NCBI GenBank assembly: GCA_022559845.1
Contig: CM040128.1
Location: 179,854,413 to 179,918,412 of the forward strand
Direction of reading: 5' to 3'
DNA: 64,000 nucleotides
Origin: Amorphophallus konjac
Taxonomy: Eukaryota > Streptophyta > Magnoliopsida > Alismatales > Araceae
Position 1 is the stretch's first letter. Each line of letters starts with the position of its first letter. The notes under the pieces were generated by a model. The model saw nothing but the letters and a program-made list of their open reading frames with translations. It ran no database searches and was not told the DNA's origin. The position numbers were made by a program, and so were the translations under genes. Below, piece by piece: positions 1 to 10,941 of the stretch.

Positions 1-231
1 AATGCTCAAAGAGTGGTAAGCTTCCATAACTTAACCAAGTTCAGAAATTTCTGCACTTCATCTTCTTCCTCATGATTTTCTTTTCCTTCTTAGCCCCTTC
101 CCTGTCCAAGATGCTATTCTAACCTGAAGTGGGTGGCTCCCATGGTAAAGGCACTCCCTTTAGAGGTTACATCAATTCTTAAAGCATGGCACCTTCAACC
201 TCTCTTGGTCTTAGGCAAGAACTTCTAGAAA

Positions 232-1311
232 TTGATATTAGATTGGCCTAGTATTTCAGCCCTCATAGAATTGTCGCATCCACAAACACATACCTTCATC
301 TTCCCTTCCTTCGAAGCAACAGTCCTATTAGAGGAGGTAGAAACCTACCTAGCCCTTCCTAAGACTAAGGCGGGGGATGAAGACCTAGTTTGTTACACGG
401 TTGAGCCTATTGACCCGTCCTTGATCTTGAGTGATTTCATCCATAATCCAAAGGATGTGAGGACCATGATCAGCCCACACCACATACACTTGATACCCTT
501 GGCACAGTGGATAGTGTCTCATTGCAAAAACAAGTGGGAGAGACATGAAGCAATAGCCAAGGCGGTGGCGGTTTGCTTATGCGGAGTTTTCCTTTTCACC
601 ACGACCGACCACCTCTTAGATACCCAAAATCTTAGCATAATCAGTGGGTTGTGGCGGGGAATGTCCATCTCTCAAGCGATCCTCTCATATCTCTATGAAG
701 GACTAAGCTCGGCTTGCCTAGGAGGACCCTTATTCGGTTCCATGATACTCCTTGAGTGTTGGATGGGAGTGAGAATCAAATTCCAACCAAAGGAAGACAT
801 AACTTCTGCTAGCCGGATCTTTGGGAGCCAACCTCTCTTCTTCATTGGAGGGGCATCTGGATTTTCTTCACAGGTTGAATGCAAGACGGAGGACGAGAAA
901 ACTCGGGATGAATGGCGCCTCTTCTTCAACACCTTTCCAATAGACAAGTTCATCATGCGACCAAGAATCCTTCGGAGCACTCTTCTTATAATACCGCGGC
1001 GTCAAGTCCTGGACCTCCAGCTAGTGGGAAATACTACCATGGCGATCTACAACCCACACCGGTGCCACCTTCAGATCGGGCTACCTCGAATTGAAGTTCC
1101 TGCACTATCACACTACCCTCCCCTTCTACCTAGAAAGATGGGGACCGAGGAAGATGAGAGAGCAGTCCGGAACGCGCTGACCATGTGGGAGATCAGCAAG
1201 GTGCGTCCGTGGCAAGAAAAAGTGGAAGAGAACGACGAAGCATGCCGCGGCTACGCGAAAGAGTTGAGGAAGATCCGCACTCTTGCGGATAAGAAACTGA
1301 GTGTAGCTTGA
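232..1311 (+). CDS. DUF7745 / plant-mobile-domain-like antisense ORF of Tat1
   Basis: A 359-codon ORF runs opposite to Tat1 pol, between the integrase and the off-window 3' LTR. The protein looks like the plant DUF7745 family (plant-mobile-domain-like): an N-terminal 'F.FPSFEATVLLEEVETYLALP' type region (about residues 23-43), a helical middle with a GSMILLECWMGVRI stretch near residue 168, and a Lys/Glu-rich C-terminal tail. No catalytic residues can be named. The ORF opens after an in-frame TAG at 226-228 and begins with a non-ATG codon, so the true N-terminus is probably lost upstream. Extra ORFs in this position, sense or antisense, are known in Tat-lineage elements, some with plant-mobile-domain similarity. 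It could be a functional accessory gene or a captured host fragment; the near-complete frame suggests late loss. Confidence 0.7.
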   Translation: MILDWPSISALIELSHPQTHTFIFPSFEATVLLEEVETYLALPKTKAGDEDLVCYTVEPIDPSLILSDFIHNPKDVRTMISPHHIHLIPLAQWIVSHCKNKWERHEAIAKAVAVCLCGVFLFTTTDHLLDTQNLSIISGLWRGMSISQAILSYLYEGLSSACLGGPLFGSMILLECWMGVRIKFQPKEDITSASRIFGSQPLFFIGGASGFSSQVECKTEDEKTRDEWRLFFNTFPIDKFIMRPRILRSTLLIIPRRQVLDLQLVGNTTMAIYNPHRCHLQIGLPRIEVPALSHYPPLLPRKMGTEEDERAVRNALTMWEISKVRPWQEKVEENDEACRGYAKELRKIRTLADKKLSVA

Positions 1312-1954
1312 TTTTCTTTTTGAACGATGTAATTGACAATCAGAGTTGGAATTTTATCAATATCATGTTGCATTAGGTTTATTTGAATAAGATGGGATTG
1401 CCTTAGTTGAATGGACATGAACTTTGTGTTTTGATTGGGCTAGAGTGATCAGCAGAACAGAGCTTTTGGAGAATGTAACGGATCGGATCAGGGCCGTTAG
1501 AAGGATATAACGGTGGGGAGATAGGCCGTCATAATGTATGCTCTGAGAACTAAATTCTCCGGAGGAAGTAACGGTCCAACGATGGACCGTTGGGAAGAAT
1601 AACGGTCGTGCCCCAGGCCATTAGAGAGAGAGCTGCTGAGAGAATCAAAGCCAACGTTCTGAAGGAAAGTAACGGTTTAATCAAAGACCGTTACATGAGT
1701 GTGGCGGTCCAGTGATGGCGCGTTACAGACCTGAACCTGCATAGTTATGAGATTTCAACTTTGTTCTTGGTCCTACCTTCTGCACACACTCAAGCATGGA
1801 ACAAGTTAGATCTGTTCTTAGACTCAACCCCTTGCCTTGAAGCAAGTTAGATAATGATCGTTCCTTGATATTTGGTCAAGGGGTGGAGCCTTATTAAATA
1901 GGCGGGAAAAAAAAACATAATAGAACTAATGCGATGCATTCGATGCATATGATG
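1312..1954. other. Noncoding 3' region of Tat1 next to the antisense ORF
   Basis: No gene is visible. After the antisense stop codon the segment is AT-rich, then holds six copies of the 28-bp 8-12-8 module (listed separately). It presumably serves as the 3' UTR of the antisense ORF and part of the long untranslated 3' region typical of Tat elements. Confidence 0.6.
1474..1727. repeat. Six 28-bp TGTAACGG-N12-CCGTTACA modules (Tat1 3' region)
   Basis: Modules start at 1474, 1506, 1567, 1598, 1668 and 1700. Each has an 8-base left arm (consensus TGTAACGG), exactly 12 variable bases, and an 8-base right arm (consensus CCGTTACA). They form three pairs with start-to-start spacing of 32, 31 and 32 bases. 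The 12-base middle differs in every copy, so this is not a simple tandem repeat. Confidence 0.85.
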
Positions 1955-2215
1955 GTATTTTTTGGATTTTGGAAAAATATTCAAATTTTTGTGAGTTTTG
2001 GAAATATTTGATGTTTTTTTTATTCCAAAATATATGATGTTTTTGGATTTTTGAAATACATGATGTTTTTTTTGGATTTTTGAAATATACGTTGTTTTTG
2101 GATTTTGAAATATATGTTTTTTTTTGATTTTGAAATATATGTTATTTTTTGATTTTGAAAATATATGTTGTTTTTGGATTTTGAAATATATGATGTTTTT
2201 TGGATTTTGAAAACC
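1955..2215. repeat. AT-rich minisatellite, about 25-33 bp period
   Basis: About nine degenerate copies of a unit resembling TTTTTGGATTTTGAAATAT followed by ATGATG. Units vary in T-run length, which suggests slippage. The minus-strand ORF of 147 codons across it is low complexity and not a gene. Confidence 0.75.
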
Positions 2216-2959
2216 AGTGCTTTCCCTTAGCAACGTGAGCCCTCCGTATCGTATTGAGAGTCCCGAGGTTGGCATGCAATGAAGTGACAAACCCTGACCA
2301 AGGCCCAGATTTTCATGACGGTGTTTCTACCAGGGCCATACCCAGGGTACTAGTTTCAATCCTGAAAAAGGAAAATAGAACACGGGGGTAAGCCTAGGCC
2401 AGACTTAGAAGCTTTTAGGACTTGGGTTCCTCTCCAGACAATCCATTAGAAATTTGGTCTGTTGCGCCGGGGCTTTGTGTCCGTCATCGAACCTTAGTCC
2501 ACTCTAGGCATGCATGCGACCGGGCTCATTCATCCCGCGGGGAATTGTACTGCCACTCTTGTCATGCCTAGATTCTTTTTCTTGCCTTTCTAGAGCTTTG
2601 GAATCATATTCAATAGACCTTTGAGATGATGCTTTTGATTTTATCCTTTGCTTTCTTTTTTCCTTGTTTCTTTGCTTGTGGCATCAGGTCATAACGGACT
2701 GCCCCTATTTGAGACCTCCTCTTGTCAGGGTGCCTGGATTGGTTGTCGCCTCCTTATTCACCTCTTGCCCCTGGATTCAGCCAATGGAAGGAACGAACAG
2801 GGACTTCGACTTTCCCCCAAAGCATGGCCAAGGAGAAACGGTGTCTTTTAAAGCGGGAAACCTGACCAGGGATGTTGTGTAGTGTGTGGTTGCCTTACTC
2901 GGGATCCTCTTTAGAGAAATGGAGGAACATCTTGCTGCCGGGGTGGCACGGGTTAGACT
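2216..2959. other. Noncoding spacer between Tat1 integrase and minisatellite
   Basis: No supported gene. The sequence is of mixed composition without tandem structure. Short plus-strand ORFs near 2648-2882 have no recognisable domain and overlap each other. It is most simply part of the long 3' noncoding region of Tat1. Confidence 0.5.
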
Positions 2960-3259
2960 CTAAGGAAAGAAACGTTTAAGGTACAACCCATTCCACGGGT
3001 GAGAGAGCTCCTCACCTTCCGCGTTTACTAAGCGATAAGCATTCCCTGGATAAGCCTCTTTTACGACAAACGGCCCTTCCCAGTTAGGTTGCAATTTAGA
3101 CCTAGGTCTTGCAGACCGAATGAATTTACGTTTCAAAACCATATCTCCTTTTTGAAATTTATGTTCAATTACCTTCTTTTGAAAGTAACACGAAACTCTC
3201 TTTTGATAAACGGATAGATGATTGGCCGCATTCATCCCCTTCTCATTTAAGAGTTCCAG
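2960..3259 (-). pseudogene. Tat1 integrase C-terminal domain
   Basis: In-frame continuation of the integrase, separated from the core only by a TAG at 3260-3262. The residues include a YFQKKVIEHKFQKGDMVLKR stretch and 'GPFVVKEAYPGNAYRL', which match the SH3-like DNA-binding tail of gypsy integrases. The ORF ends at 2960, which is likely the natural end of pol. No chromodomain follows, as expected for Tat elements and unlike the Tekay-like copy elsewhere in the window. Confidence 0.8.
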
Positions 3260-4969
3260 CTAAACCAGTAACGCCTCTCGACGTTCATTGAGATTAAGTT
3301 CCTTATCAAGCTGCACTCTGAGGGAAGGGATCAAGATCTCATATGGGAGCACCGCCTCCATCCCGTAGGTAAGAGCATATGGAGTTTGTCCCGTGGGAGT
3401 ACGGACAGAGGTGTGGTAAGCCCACAGAGCTTCCACTAATCTTTCCGGCCAATCGGAAAACTTATGAGATTCGCATGTTTTCTTTATGATTTTAAGAAGG
3501 GTTTTATTAGTGGCCTCGGCTTGACCGTTGCCTTGAGGATAGTATGGAGATGAATGATGCAATGCAATATTGAACTTCTTACATAGGTCCTTGAGCTCTT
3601 GGGAGACGAACTGGGGTCCGTTGTCGGTGATGATACTGCTTGGCACTCCGAACCGCGAGATGATATTCTTCATGATAAAGCGGCACACCATTGAAGCTTT
3701 GATCTCTGCATACGCCTCGGCTTCGGCCCATTTGGTGAAGTACTTAGTGAGGATAAAAGATTTTTGCTTGATCTGAGAATTAGGATCACCGAGCGGGCCG
3801 ACAACGTCGAAAGCCCACATAGAGAATGGCCAAGGAGCAGAGAGAGGATGGAGAGATGAAGCTAGAGCATGGATTTTATCAGTATGGAGTTGGCATTTAA
3901 GACACCTCCGGACATAGAGGGAGCAATCTTCCTCTAGAGTGGGCCAGTAGTAGCCCTGCCTAAGGATCTTCTTCGCTAGATCCTGGCCATTGACATGACC
4001 TCCACACTCACTGGAATGGGCTGCTTCAGCCACTTTCCAAGCCTCATTATCATCTAAGCATCTCATGAGCATTCCATTAGTAGCGCGCCTGTATAGTTCT
4101 CTTGCAACAATGGTGTACCTTGAGGCGGCTCTTCTTATTGACTTGCGCTGCTCGGCGTTTGCCCCTTCTGGGAATGATCCTTCTTTGCAAAACAACTCGA
4201 TTTCGTGATACCAAGGCAATTCTTCTTCATCCAGAATCTCTTCTAGCTCTATTAAAGATACTTCCTTTAGATCTTCCTTCTCAGCCCTCGCCTCTATAGC
4301 CTTCCTGAGGTTGATGAACCAAGGATCCTGAAGGGAGGGTGCGTCCAGTCTCTGAACGATGATAGTCTCAGTGTTCCGACTGAGAGGGAAAGATAGAGAG
4401 GAAGCAAGAGATGCTAGAGCATCGGCTAGAATATTCTGAGAGCGAGGAGTATGGATATAGATTAGCTTACGGAATTGCCTCGCCAGAAGCGTGACCAAAT
4501 CTTGATATGGCTTGAGTTTGGGGTCACGAGTGCGGTAAGTGGACAGAACTTGCCGCAAGACGAGCTGAGAGTATCCTATGATATTTAAATAGCGCGCACC
4601 TAGGAGATAGGCATGCTTCAGTCCAGCTAAGAGAGCCTCATACTCAGCGATGTTGTTGGTAGCAGGAAATCAAAGTTGATAAGCAAAAGGAATAGTCACC
4701 CCCTCTGGAGTGAGCAGAACAGCGCCGATCCCTCGGCCTTGAGAATTGAGCGCACCATCGAAGTGCAGAGACCAAAAGGGATGATGAGTGAGTACAGAGA
4801 GATGCTCATCAGGGAAATCGTCCTGAATGGAGTCAGTGTGAGGAATAGGAAGATGGGCAAGATGCTCAGCGATGGCGTATCCTTTGACCGCCTTCTGAAC
4901 GATGAATGTGATATCGAATTGGGAGAGGAAGCTCTGCCAGTGAGCTAACCTACAAGAAAGGATAGGCTT
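3260..4969 (-). pseudogene. Tat1 archaeal-type RNase H and integrase
   Basis: The region from 4969 to 4559 encodes an archaeal-type RNase H (LHFDGALNSQGRGIG, NNIAEYEALLAGL) with one TGA nonsense near 4675. The open stretch 4558-3260 continues it (ILADALASLAS at residues 43-53). It then encodes an HHCC zinc finger (H181, H188, C219, C222) and the integrase core with all three acidic residues in place: D251 (FDVVGP), D312 (TDNGPQF) and E348 (NGQAEATNK). Integrase inserts element cDNA into the genome. The catalytic set is complete although the polyprotein carries stops, so decay is by point mutation rather than deletion. Confidence 0.88.
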
Positions 4970-6232
4970 TTATAAGAGATAGCGAATCGGGTCCATTCTA
5001 GAGATCAACCTAACTGGGTGGGTAAGGAAGTAATGTTTAAGCTTCTGAGCTACCCATACTAAGGCGGCACAAGTCTTCTTCATAGCGGTGTATCTGGACT
5101 CAGCTGGGTTAAATAACCGAGAGAGGTAATACGCAGCCCGCTCTTTCCCTTCATCATCTACTTGTGCTAAGACCGCCCCTAGGGAGTCCTCAATAACTGA
5201 GATGTATAGGATCAGGGGTTTCCCAGGGACAAGAGGTTGCAAAACTGGGGGATTGGATAGATATTCCTTTAAGTCCTCGTAGGCCTTCTGACAGTCTTGA
5301 TTCCATTCAAACTTGACCCCCGCCTTAAGCAATTCATAAAACGGACGGCATCTTTGAGAATGTTCGGATATGAACTTTCTAATGAATTGCAATCGACCAA
5401 TCAGTCCTTGAAGTTTCGTAATGTTCTTAGGCGGAGGCATGCCCATGACGGCCTGTGCTTTGTTAGGATCAATCTGGATCCCCCATTTACTCACTATGAA
5501 ACCTAACAGTTTCCCTGAAGAGACTCCAAATACGCACTTCTTCGGATTCATTTTGAGCTTGTACTCCCTTGCTCTTTGCAGCACCTTAGCCAGAATAGAG
5601 GGGTGTTCTTCTTTGGTTCTTGACTTCACCAGAATGTCATCCACGTAAGCTTCCATATAGATATGCATCATGTCGTGGAAGATGGCCATCATTGCCCTTT
5701 GATAGGTGGCACCTGCGTTCTTCAAACCAAATGGCATAACCACATAACAGTACGTGCCCCAGGGCGTGGTGAAGGAGATTTTCTCTTGATCTTTCGGAGC
5801 GAGACGGATTTGATTATAGCCTGAGTAACCGTCCATAAATGACAGAGATTCGTACCCGGTGGTGCTATCGACAAAGACATCAATATGAGGTAGTGGGAAA
5901 TCATCTTTTGGACATGCTTTGTTGAGATCCCTGAAATCGATGCAGATACACACCTTTCCATCCTTCTTGATAACAGGGACTATGTTCGCCACCCACTGAG
6001 GATATAGAACAACTCTAATGAATCTGGCCTTATACAATTTGTCGACCTCTTCCTTAATCCTTAAGGCCATGTGGGGGTGAAATCTCCTTGACCATTGTTT
6101 CACAGGTGTTGCCCCTGGTTTAAGCACAAGTCGATGTTCCACTAAAGAGGGGTCAAGACCTGGCATGTCTTCATATGACCAAGTGAAAGAATCGCTATAC
6201 TCCCTTAGAACCTTGATTAAATCTTCTTCTAC
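4970..6232 (-). pseudogene. Tat1 reverse transcriptase and first RNase H
   Basis: The frame is open from 6232 to a TAA at 4970-4972. Counting from the internal Met at 6166, the RT motifs are in order: palm start 'NIVPVIKKDGKVCICIDFRDLNKACPK' region near 61-87 (motif A begins with ICIDFRDLN), MDGYSGYNQI at 111-120, PFGLKNAGATYQRAM near 145-159, and the catalytic Y-V-D-D at 174-177. The connection and first RNase H follow, including AAYYLSRLFNPAESRY. This copies element RNA into DNA. Only a TAA at 6233-6235 separates it from the upstream linker in the same frame. Confidence 0.9.
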
Positions 6233-7462
6233 TTATGGAGGGAGATTAGCGAAAATAATGATGGGCCTTGGGTCTTCTTCAGTTCCCAAGTTGATTTCCT
6301 TCGTACGTTCATCCACTGCGGATGACGGCTCGTCGAATTTCTTAAGTCCTTGAGCATACAAATCAGCAGTGTCATCTATGTCGCTGTCCTCATTGATCGG
6401 ATCTTTTCCATCCAAGATTTCATAGACACCGAGTCCGTCATCGCTCCACACCCCTTCTATTTCTTCTTCATCTTCAATCATAATTGCCGTAGCAACAAAT
6501 TCTGGACACTTCAAAAGGGCATGACAACGTTGAGCTAGATCTTGCAAGAACCTATCAGGGACGGATTTGGGAGGACGCACAAGTGGGTGCGACTCAGAGG
6601 AGGAAGGGTTGGACGACCCAGAACAAGACCCTACTTCTCTAGACCTAACTTACTCTACTTCCCTAGACTCGATAGACCCTAATCCTAACCTAGGAGGAAG
6701 AAGACCTAGTGGAAGGGAAGGAGCAGGGGACTCGTGCCCCTGGGAGTAGGATGGAGACAAGGTAGCATAATCTTCCACTGAAATCTCCGTTTTGAATTTG
6801 ACGTTTTTTTTTTGGAGATCAGTGGAGACTACACAACAAGATGGAGGAGGCGGGAGCTGCATGGGGAACAGCTAGGGGAAGATGCAATCGAACAAGGGAT
6901 CGGAGGAGGAGAACCACATCTCGTGGAGTTGGGCGTTGGGGGGAGGAGGAGTGAATAGAGTGGATAGATCAATGGGTGGGTAATGCCCGCAAGCGCAAGG
7001 AACAAAAAGAATTTCAGGTGGATCAATGAAGGATGGATTTACCATGATGGGAGGAAGACGGGGTAAGAATTCCCTCTGTTGTAGGAGAGATTGAAAGCGT
7101 GAGGGAGACCAAGAAAAGATAATCGGTGAGCTCTCCTCCTTCCGCAGATGATGAGCCGGCTGCTTCTTCGACTTCCACTGAACAAGCCAAACCTCTTGCT
7201 GTTGCTGGCAGTCTTCTTCATGAAATAGCCCCTGAAGGGCTGGACCATAGTCATTTACATCATCAACTGGCCCCCTTAGCACTGGGGGTGGATTGGCAAT
7301 CAGATAGACTGTATCTTTTCTTGGCGGAGCTGGCTGTGGAGCTAATGTGCCGGGCTGGAGAGGCCCTCGAACAAAGTGTTGACGGTAGTCCCAGGTGAGT
7401 GGCCCAGAATCACCCATCATGGACAATGTAGTATCTCGGTAGCCGAGACCTCTTCTGTTCAT
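6233..7462 (-). pseudogene. Tat1 protease-RT linker
   Basis: Same reading frame as protease and RT, interrupted by stops at 6872 and 6650. The distal part is acidic (EDEEEIEGVW, DEDSDIDDTADLY-like) and ends with a conserved lead-in to RT (EINLGTEEDPRP). The corresponding Tat2 segment has a matching EVNLGNEEDPRP. The proximal part (7462-6872) is proline-rich and unstructured. No enzyme motif is present. Confidence 0.7.
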
Positions 7463-7567
7463 TTTCCTGCCCTTAGGAATGGGCTTAGTTCGTCCCTGTA
7501 ATTGAGCACCGAGGCCTCTCCCCGGTTGGTAACCTAGCTTCAGTATAATGTCCCAGCCCTTGGAATC

Positions 7568-8314
7568 TCAGATCTGGGGCTTCACCTTGATGTCAACTGC
7601 TGCGGTGACGGGCCTAGGAGGTGTATAAGCCCAAGGGAAGTTCAAATCCAGTACTGACATAACAGGCCGACTACTTGGCCACAATGTGGGAAGAACTTTC
7701 TCTGAAATAGCCTTCACTGAATGGACCGTCGATAAGCTTTTGACTTTGACGACCCTCCCTTGGAAAGGGAATTTAATGCATTGATGTGCAGTGGAGGGTA
7801 CAGTGCTGAGGGTATCGATCCACGGACGACCCAAGATAGCCTTGAACATAGGGTCAATGTCCAACACATAGAATTCCACGGGCATAGTAAGGGGCCCAAG
7901 CTCAGCTTGAATGGTGACAATCCCGTGACATGCCTGTCGAGAGTTGTCATAAGCAGCTATGGTAGTGGGAGTTGGGCGTAGAAGTTCTTCTGACAGATTA
8001 CAAGCCCTTAGAGTGCTGAGCGGGCATACGTTGATAGATGCCCCTGTGTCAACTAATGCTACATCGATGTTGACTTTGTTCAGAATGATAGTAATGCACA
8101 GTGGCATTTGCCGAGCTTCTGGTGGTGCTAGCTCAGTTTCAGAGAAAGTAATGGCTGGCCCTTTGGAGATTGTTGCCAGTGCGGTAGGTAAGCTATCAAC
8201 TGCCATGTCTTCACTAACCATCACCTTTTGAAGAAAGTCTCTTAATGCATCTTGGTGAAGTGTAGATCTCTTAATCAGTTCCAGCACAGATATCTTGGCG
8301 GGCACCCTATCCAA
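7568..8314 (-). pseudogene. Tat1 retropepsin-like aspartic protease
   Basis: A 248-residue stretch with the retropepsin active site D89-T-G-A-S, followed by INVCPLSTL, and a distal ILGRPWIDTL motif that forms the flap/C-terminal strand in plant gypsy proteases. It would mature the Gag-Pol polyprotein. It continues in frame toward the linker after the stop at 7568-7570. Its upstream junction with gag is cut at 8411 by the inserted gag-only array. Confidence 0.85.
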
Positions 8315-8320
8315 ATGATG

Positions 8321-8411
8321 TAATAGATCATATTGGGTCCCGGGTAGTGGCTTGGCCTCTTCTTGTTCAGCTGCAGGTTGGGAAGACTGGAGATTGGAAG
8401 TGGAAGGATAG
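8321..8411. repeat. Left copy of a 91-bp Tat1 duplication
   Basis: This 91-base segment is repeated at 19860-19950 with about six substitutions. The two copies bracket the TR-GAG array. It is far longer than the 5-bp duplication made by LTR retrotransposon integration. Confidence 0.85.
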
Positions 8412-10811
8412 TGATGTAAAACCGACCTATGGACCTATTTTGCAAGCATTCAAGTTTTGAGCAGCGGACTCACACTAGCGAGCTCACCCGTATGACGCAC
8501 ACTTAGTGCCCGATGGCGACTAGGCGATGTTGGAGAGGGTCCGATGTGGGACCTTGAGACTCCAATGGTTGGCTAGCTTGGGGAGAACCCCAAATGGACC
8601 TAGGATGCCCAAATCATGAGCGGCCAACACACCAAGGGTGTGGGTTAAGTGGATGCTCTCACAACTCGCCCGCGGTGGTCACTCAATTTGGTGGCAATTT
8701 AAGATCGACACTCTCTTACCGCCGACGGAGTAACTATAGCAATACTAAGCTAAGCAAGTCCATTACAGCAACGAGAGATGTTCAGGAGCTCACCTAGCCG
8801 GCGTGAAGACGCCGACTCCGGCCGGAGACGGGGGCGAGCGGGGAGGCGAGGGTATACACCCGCACGCCGCGTCGGTGTCGCTTCAACCTGAAATGGCAAG
8901 ATTACACCACTACGCCTCTCGCAGGAGGGGTGATCTTAGGGTGGGGATTAATCTTATTACATCCAATACTACCTCCACACAGGGAGGGGCCTTCAGCCGG
9001 CCAAGCGGGGTGGGGGAGTTATGAAGAAAACCCGACGTTCGGATCGTTGCCGGTTCTGCCAATCTTCAGAGTTGCTGGACAGTAGGGAGGTGATGATGCT
9101 GCCAAAAATTTCACAGAGCTCAGAACTTGATGAGACTTGCGCCAAAAGCTTTCCAACGGACCAAGGATGACCTCTGAATTTTTTCTGTGCTTGGTAAAGT
9201 CGTTGCTGGCCGGGGCAGAGTCTGGAACCGGACTGATTGGTTCTACCTCTGTCTGGTGCAGAACAATGTGGCTGGTTGCAGAGGGTGCCACGATCTCTAC
9301 CAAGCTCTGATTGAGACGAGACCAGAACCGTTGGAACCGTGGTCGACTCTTCTTTCTGTCGGCACCAACGGCGTGGTCGGAAGATGTCGGAGAAGACCGG
9401 GACGATCAGATGAGTAGAGGGGTGTCGGTTCTAGCTTCTGTAAACTGACCTAAAACACTTGGAGTAGAAAATTCGTAACTTTAGATGCCAATGTCCAAAT
9501 GCAGCTCTGCTTCTTGAGGTTGAAAGAGGACTTGAGAGGGAAGAATTTTTCTGAAGAACACTTGATCTGAATCCCAAAAGGTTCATCGTGGTCGAGCTTC
9601 CACTCTCGCTCTGGTTCCCTGCCTGAGAGGTCCTGCGCAGTCGAGGGAGAATCGCTCCTACCGGCAGCTCGGAACTCAGATGTCGACAAAACCACCTCAC
9701 CTTGAAAGCTCTCTGGACGACCTTTCTAGAGATGTAGGCCTTGACACCAGAAGGACCAGGGAGAGGCCGGATCCGATGCAACTTTCAGGACCCAACTCTG
9801 CTACCTGCGACCTACTATCTGAAACTGCAAACCAGCAAGATTAAGGGAATGGGAGAGAGGGTAGCATAGCTTGGGAGTGATGGCTGATGGTTTGTGGACG
9901 GGGGAGGGACGTGGCTAGGATCTTCCAAGAGGTCTAGGGGGGCAGGGATGGGTGGAGGAAGAGCTGGAGCTGCAAAGGGTGGTGGGGGGAAGATGGAGGT
10001 GCACAAGAGATATGGTGAGTAGGAGAGGAGGTGGGGGGTGAACTTGGCTGTTGGGGGGAGATGGAATTCGACCTAGGGTGGTTTAGGAAGTGGGGAGATG
10101 GAAGGGCACAACCCTAGGGAGAGGGAAATTCAAAATTGGGCTTAGGGAAGAGCCCCTTCAACCTTGGGGAGAGGAAGGGTTGCTTGGGAGAGTGGAAAGG
10201 TGCCTAGGAGAAGGGGTTTCCACCTAGGGGTTGGAGGGGGAATTGAATGAGTGCATGGGGAAGGGGAAGGGGCCTTAATGAGGGGTGAATGGGGAGGAGA
10301 GAGAATGAATTTCGAAATTGGGGTGGGGAGGAGAGAGAGAGGGGGCACAACCCACTTAGAGAGAGTGATAGTAAGAGAGAGAGAGAGAGGGAGATATTGA
10401 GAGGGAACTAGAAGGTGTGGAAATTTTCTGAAATTCATTACTCAAGCATAAGTTGTTACAAATGAGAGAGGGGTGGGACTATTTATAGACTCCACACTTT
10501 TTTCTAAGACCAAACTGACCCTGACAAGCTAACTAATGACCAAACAGTCTAAGGGAGGGGCGCCCCTAGGCCTAGCCCAATGAATTGGACCCATTAACCT
10601 ATCAAACCAACATAATGACTCAATACTTAGGAAAATGACTCAACAACCTAGGTACATGACTCAAATAAAGGGAAAATTACATGATATTGACTCAAAGAAA
10701 ATGTGAAGATTACATGACTAGACTCAAAAATACATGACTAACATAATGGCACTTGCTGACGAACAATCCGAGTCCGGAGAAAATGTGGAGGGGCAAGGGA
10801 TGCCCTCATCA
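8412..10811 (-). repeat. TR-GAG LTR copy 1 (3' LTR of the array)
   Basis: A 2400-bp LTR bounded by TGATG...CATCA on the minus strand and nearly identical to the copy at 13659-16057. It contains a TATA box near 10480 and a long pyrimidine-rich tract on the sense strand. The small 73-, 94- and 76-codon ORFs inside recur in all copies and look like chance frames. Confidence 0.9.
10479..10488 (-). promoter_or_regulatory. TATA box of TR-GAG LTR 1
   Basis: The minus strand reads CTATAAATAG in the LTR, preceding the pyrimidine-rich leader. The same box is in LTR 2 near 15726-15735. It is the likely RNA polymerase II start region dividing U3 from R. Confidence 0.6.
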
Positions 10812-10941
10812 TACCCTCGGGGTGGGGAAAACTCGACCTCGTCGAGTATGGGTCCACCAAGGAAGTAGTACATCGAACTGCGGCTCTGGGCGATCCACGA
10901 TCTCCATACTCAACCCGCGACCATAGTCGGGGAACGGCGCT

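Larger units (their letters stand above)
1..8411 (-). mobile_element. Tat1: Tat/Ogre-lineage Ty3/gypsy element, 3' portion
   Basis: This is the downstream part of a minus-strand gypsy element. Reading leftwards from 8314 come protease, an acidic/proline-rich linker, reverse transcriptase, RNase H, a second archaeal-type RNase H, and integrase ending at 2960. A noncoding 3' region and an antisense ORF follow. The second RNase H and the antisense ORF between integrase and 3' LTR are hallmarks of the Tat lineage. The whole pol region from 8314 to 2960 stays in one reading frame and is broken only by nonsense codons. The 3' LTR is not in the window. The upstream part continues at 19853-25313 beyond an inserted gag-only array. 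Confidence 0.85.

Noticed and set aside
1847..2290. 147-codon minus-strand ORF
   Set aside because: Translation of an AT-rich minisatellite; low complexity (Lys/Asn/Ile repeats).
4676..4948. Plus-strand ORF of 90 codons within Tat1
   Set aside because: Shadow of the archaeal RNase H coding strand.
8803..9024. 73-codon ORF repeated at 14051 and 19341
   Set aside because: Lies in LTR U5 antisense to the element, with low-complexity Gly/Arg content; identical only because of LTR duplication.
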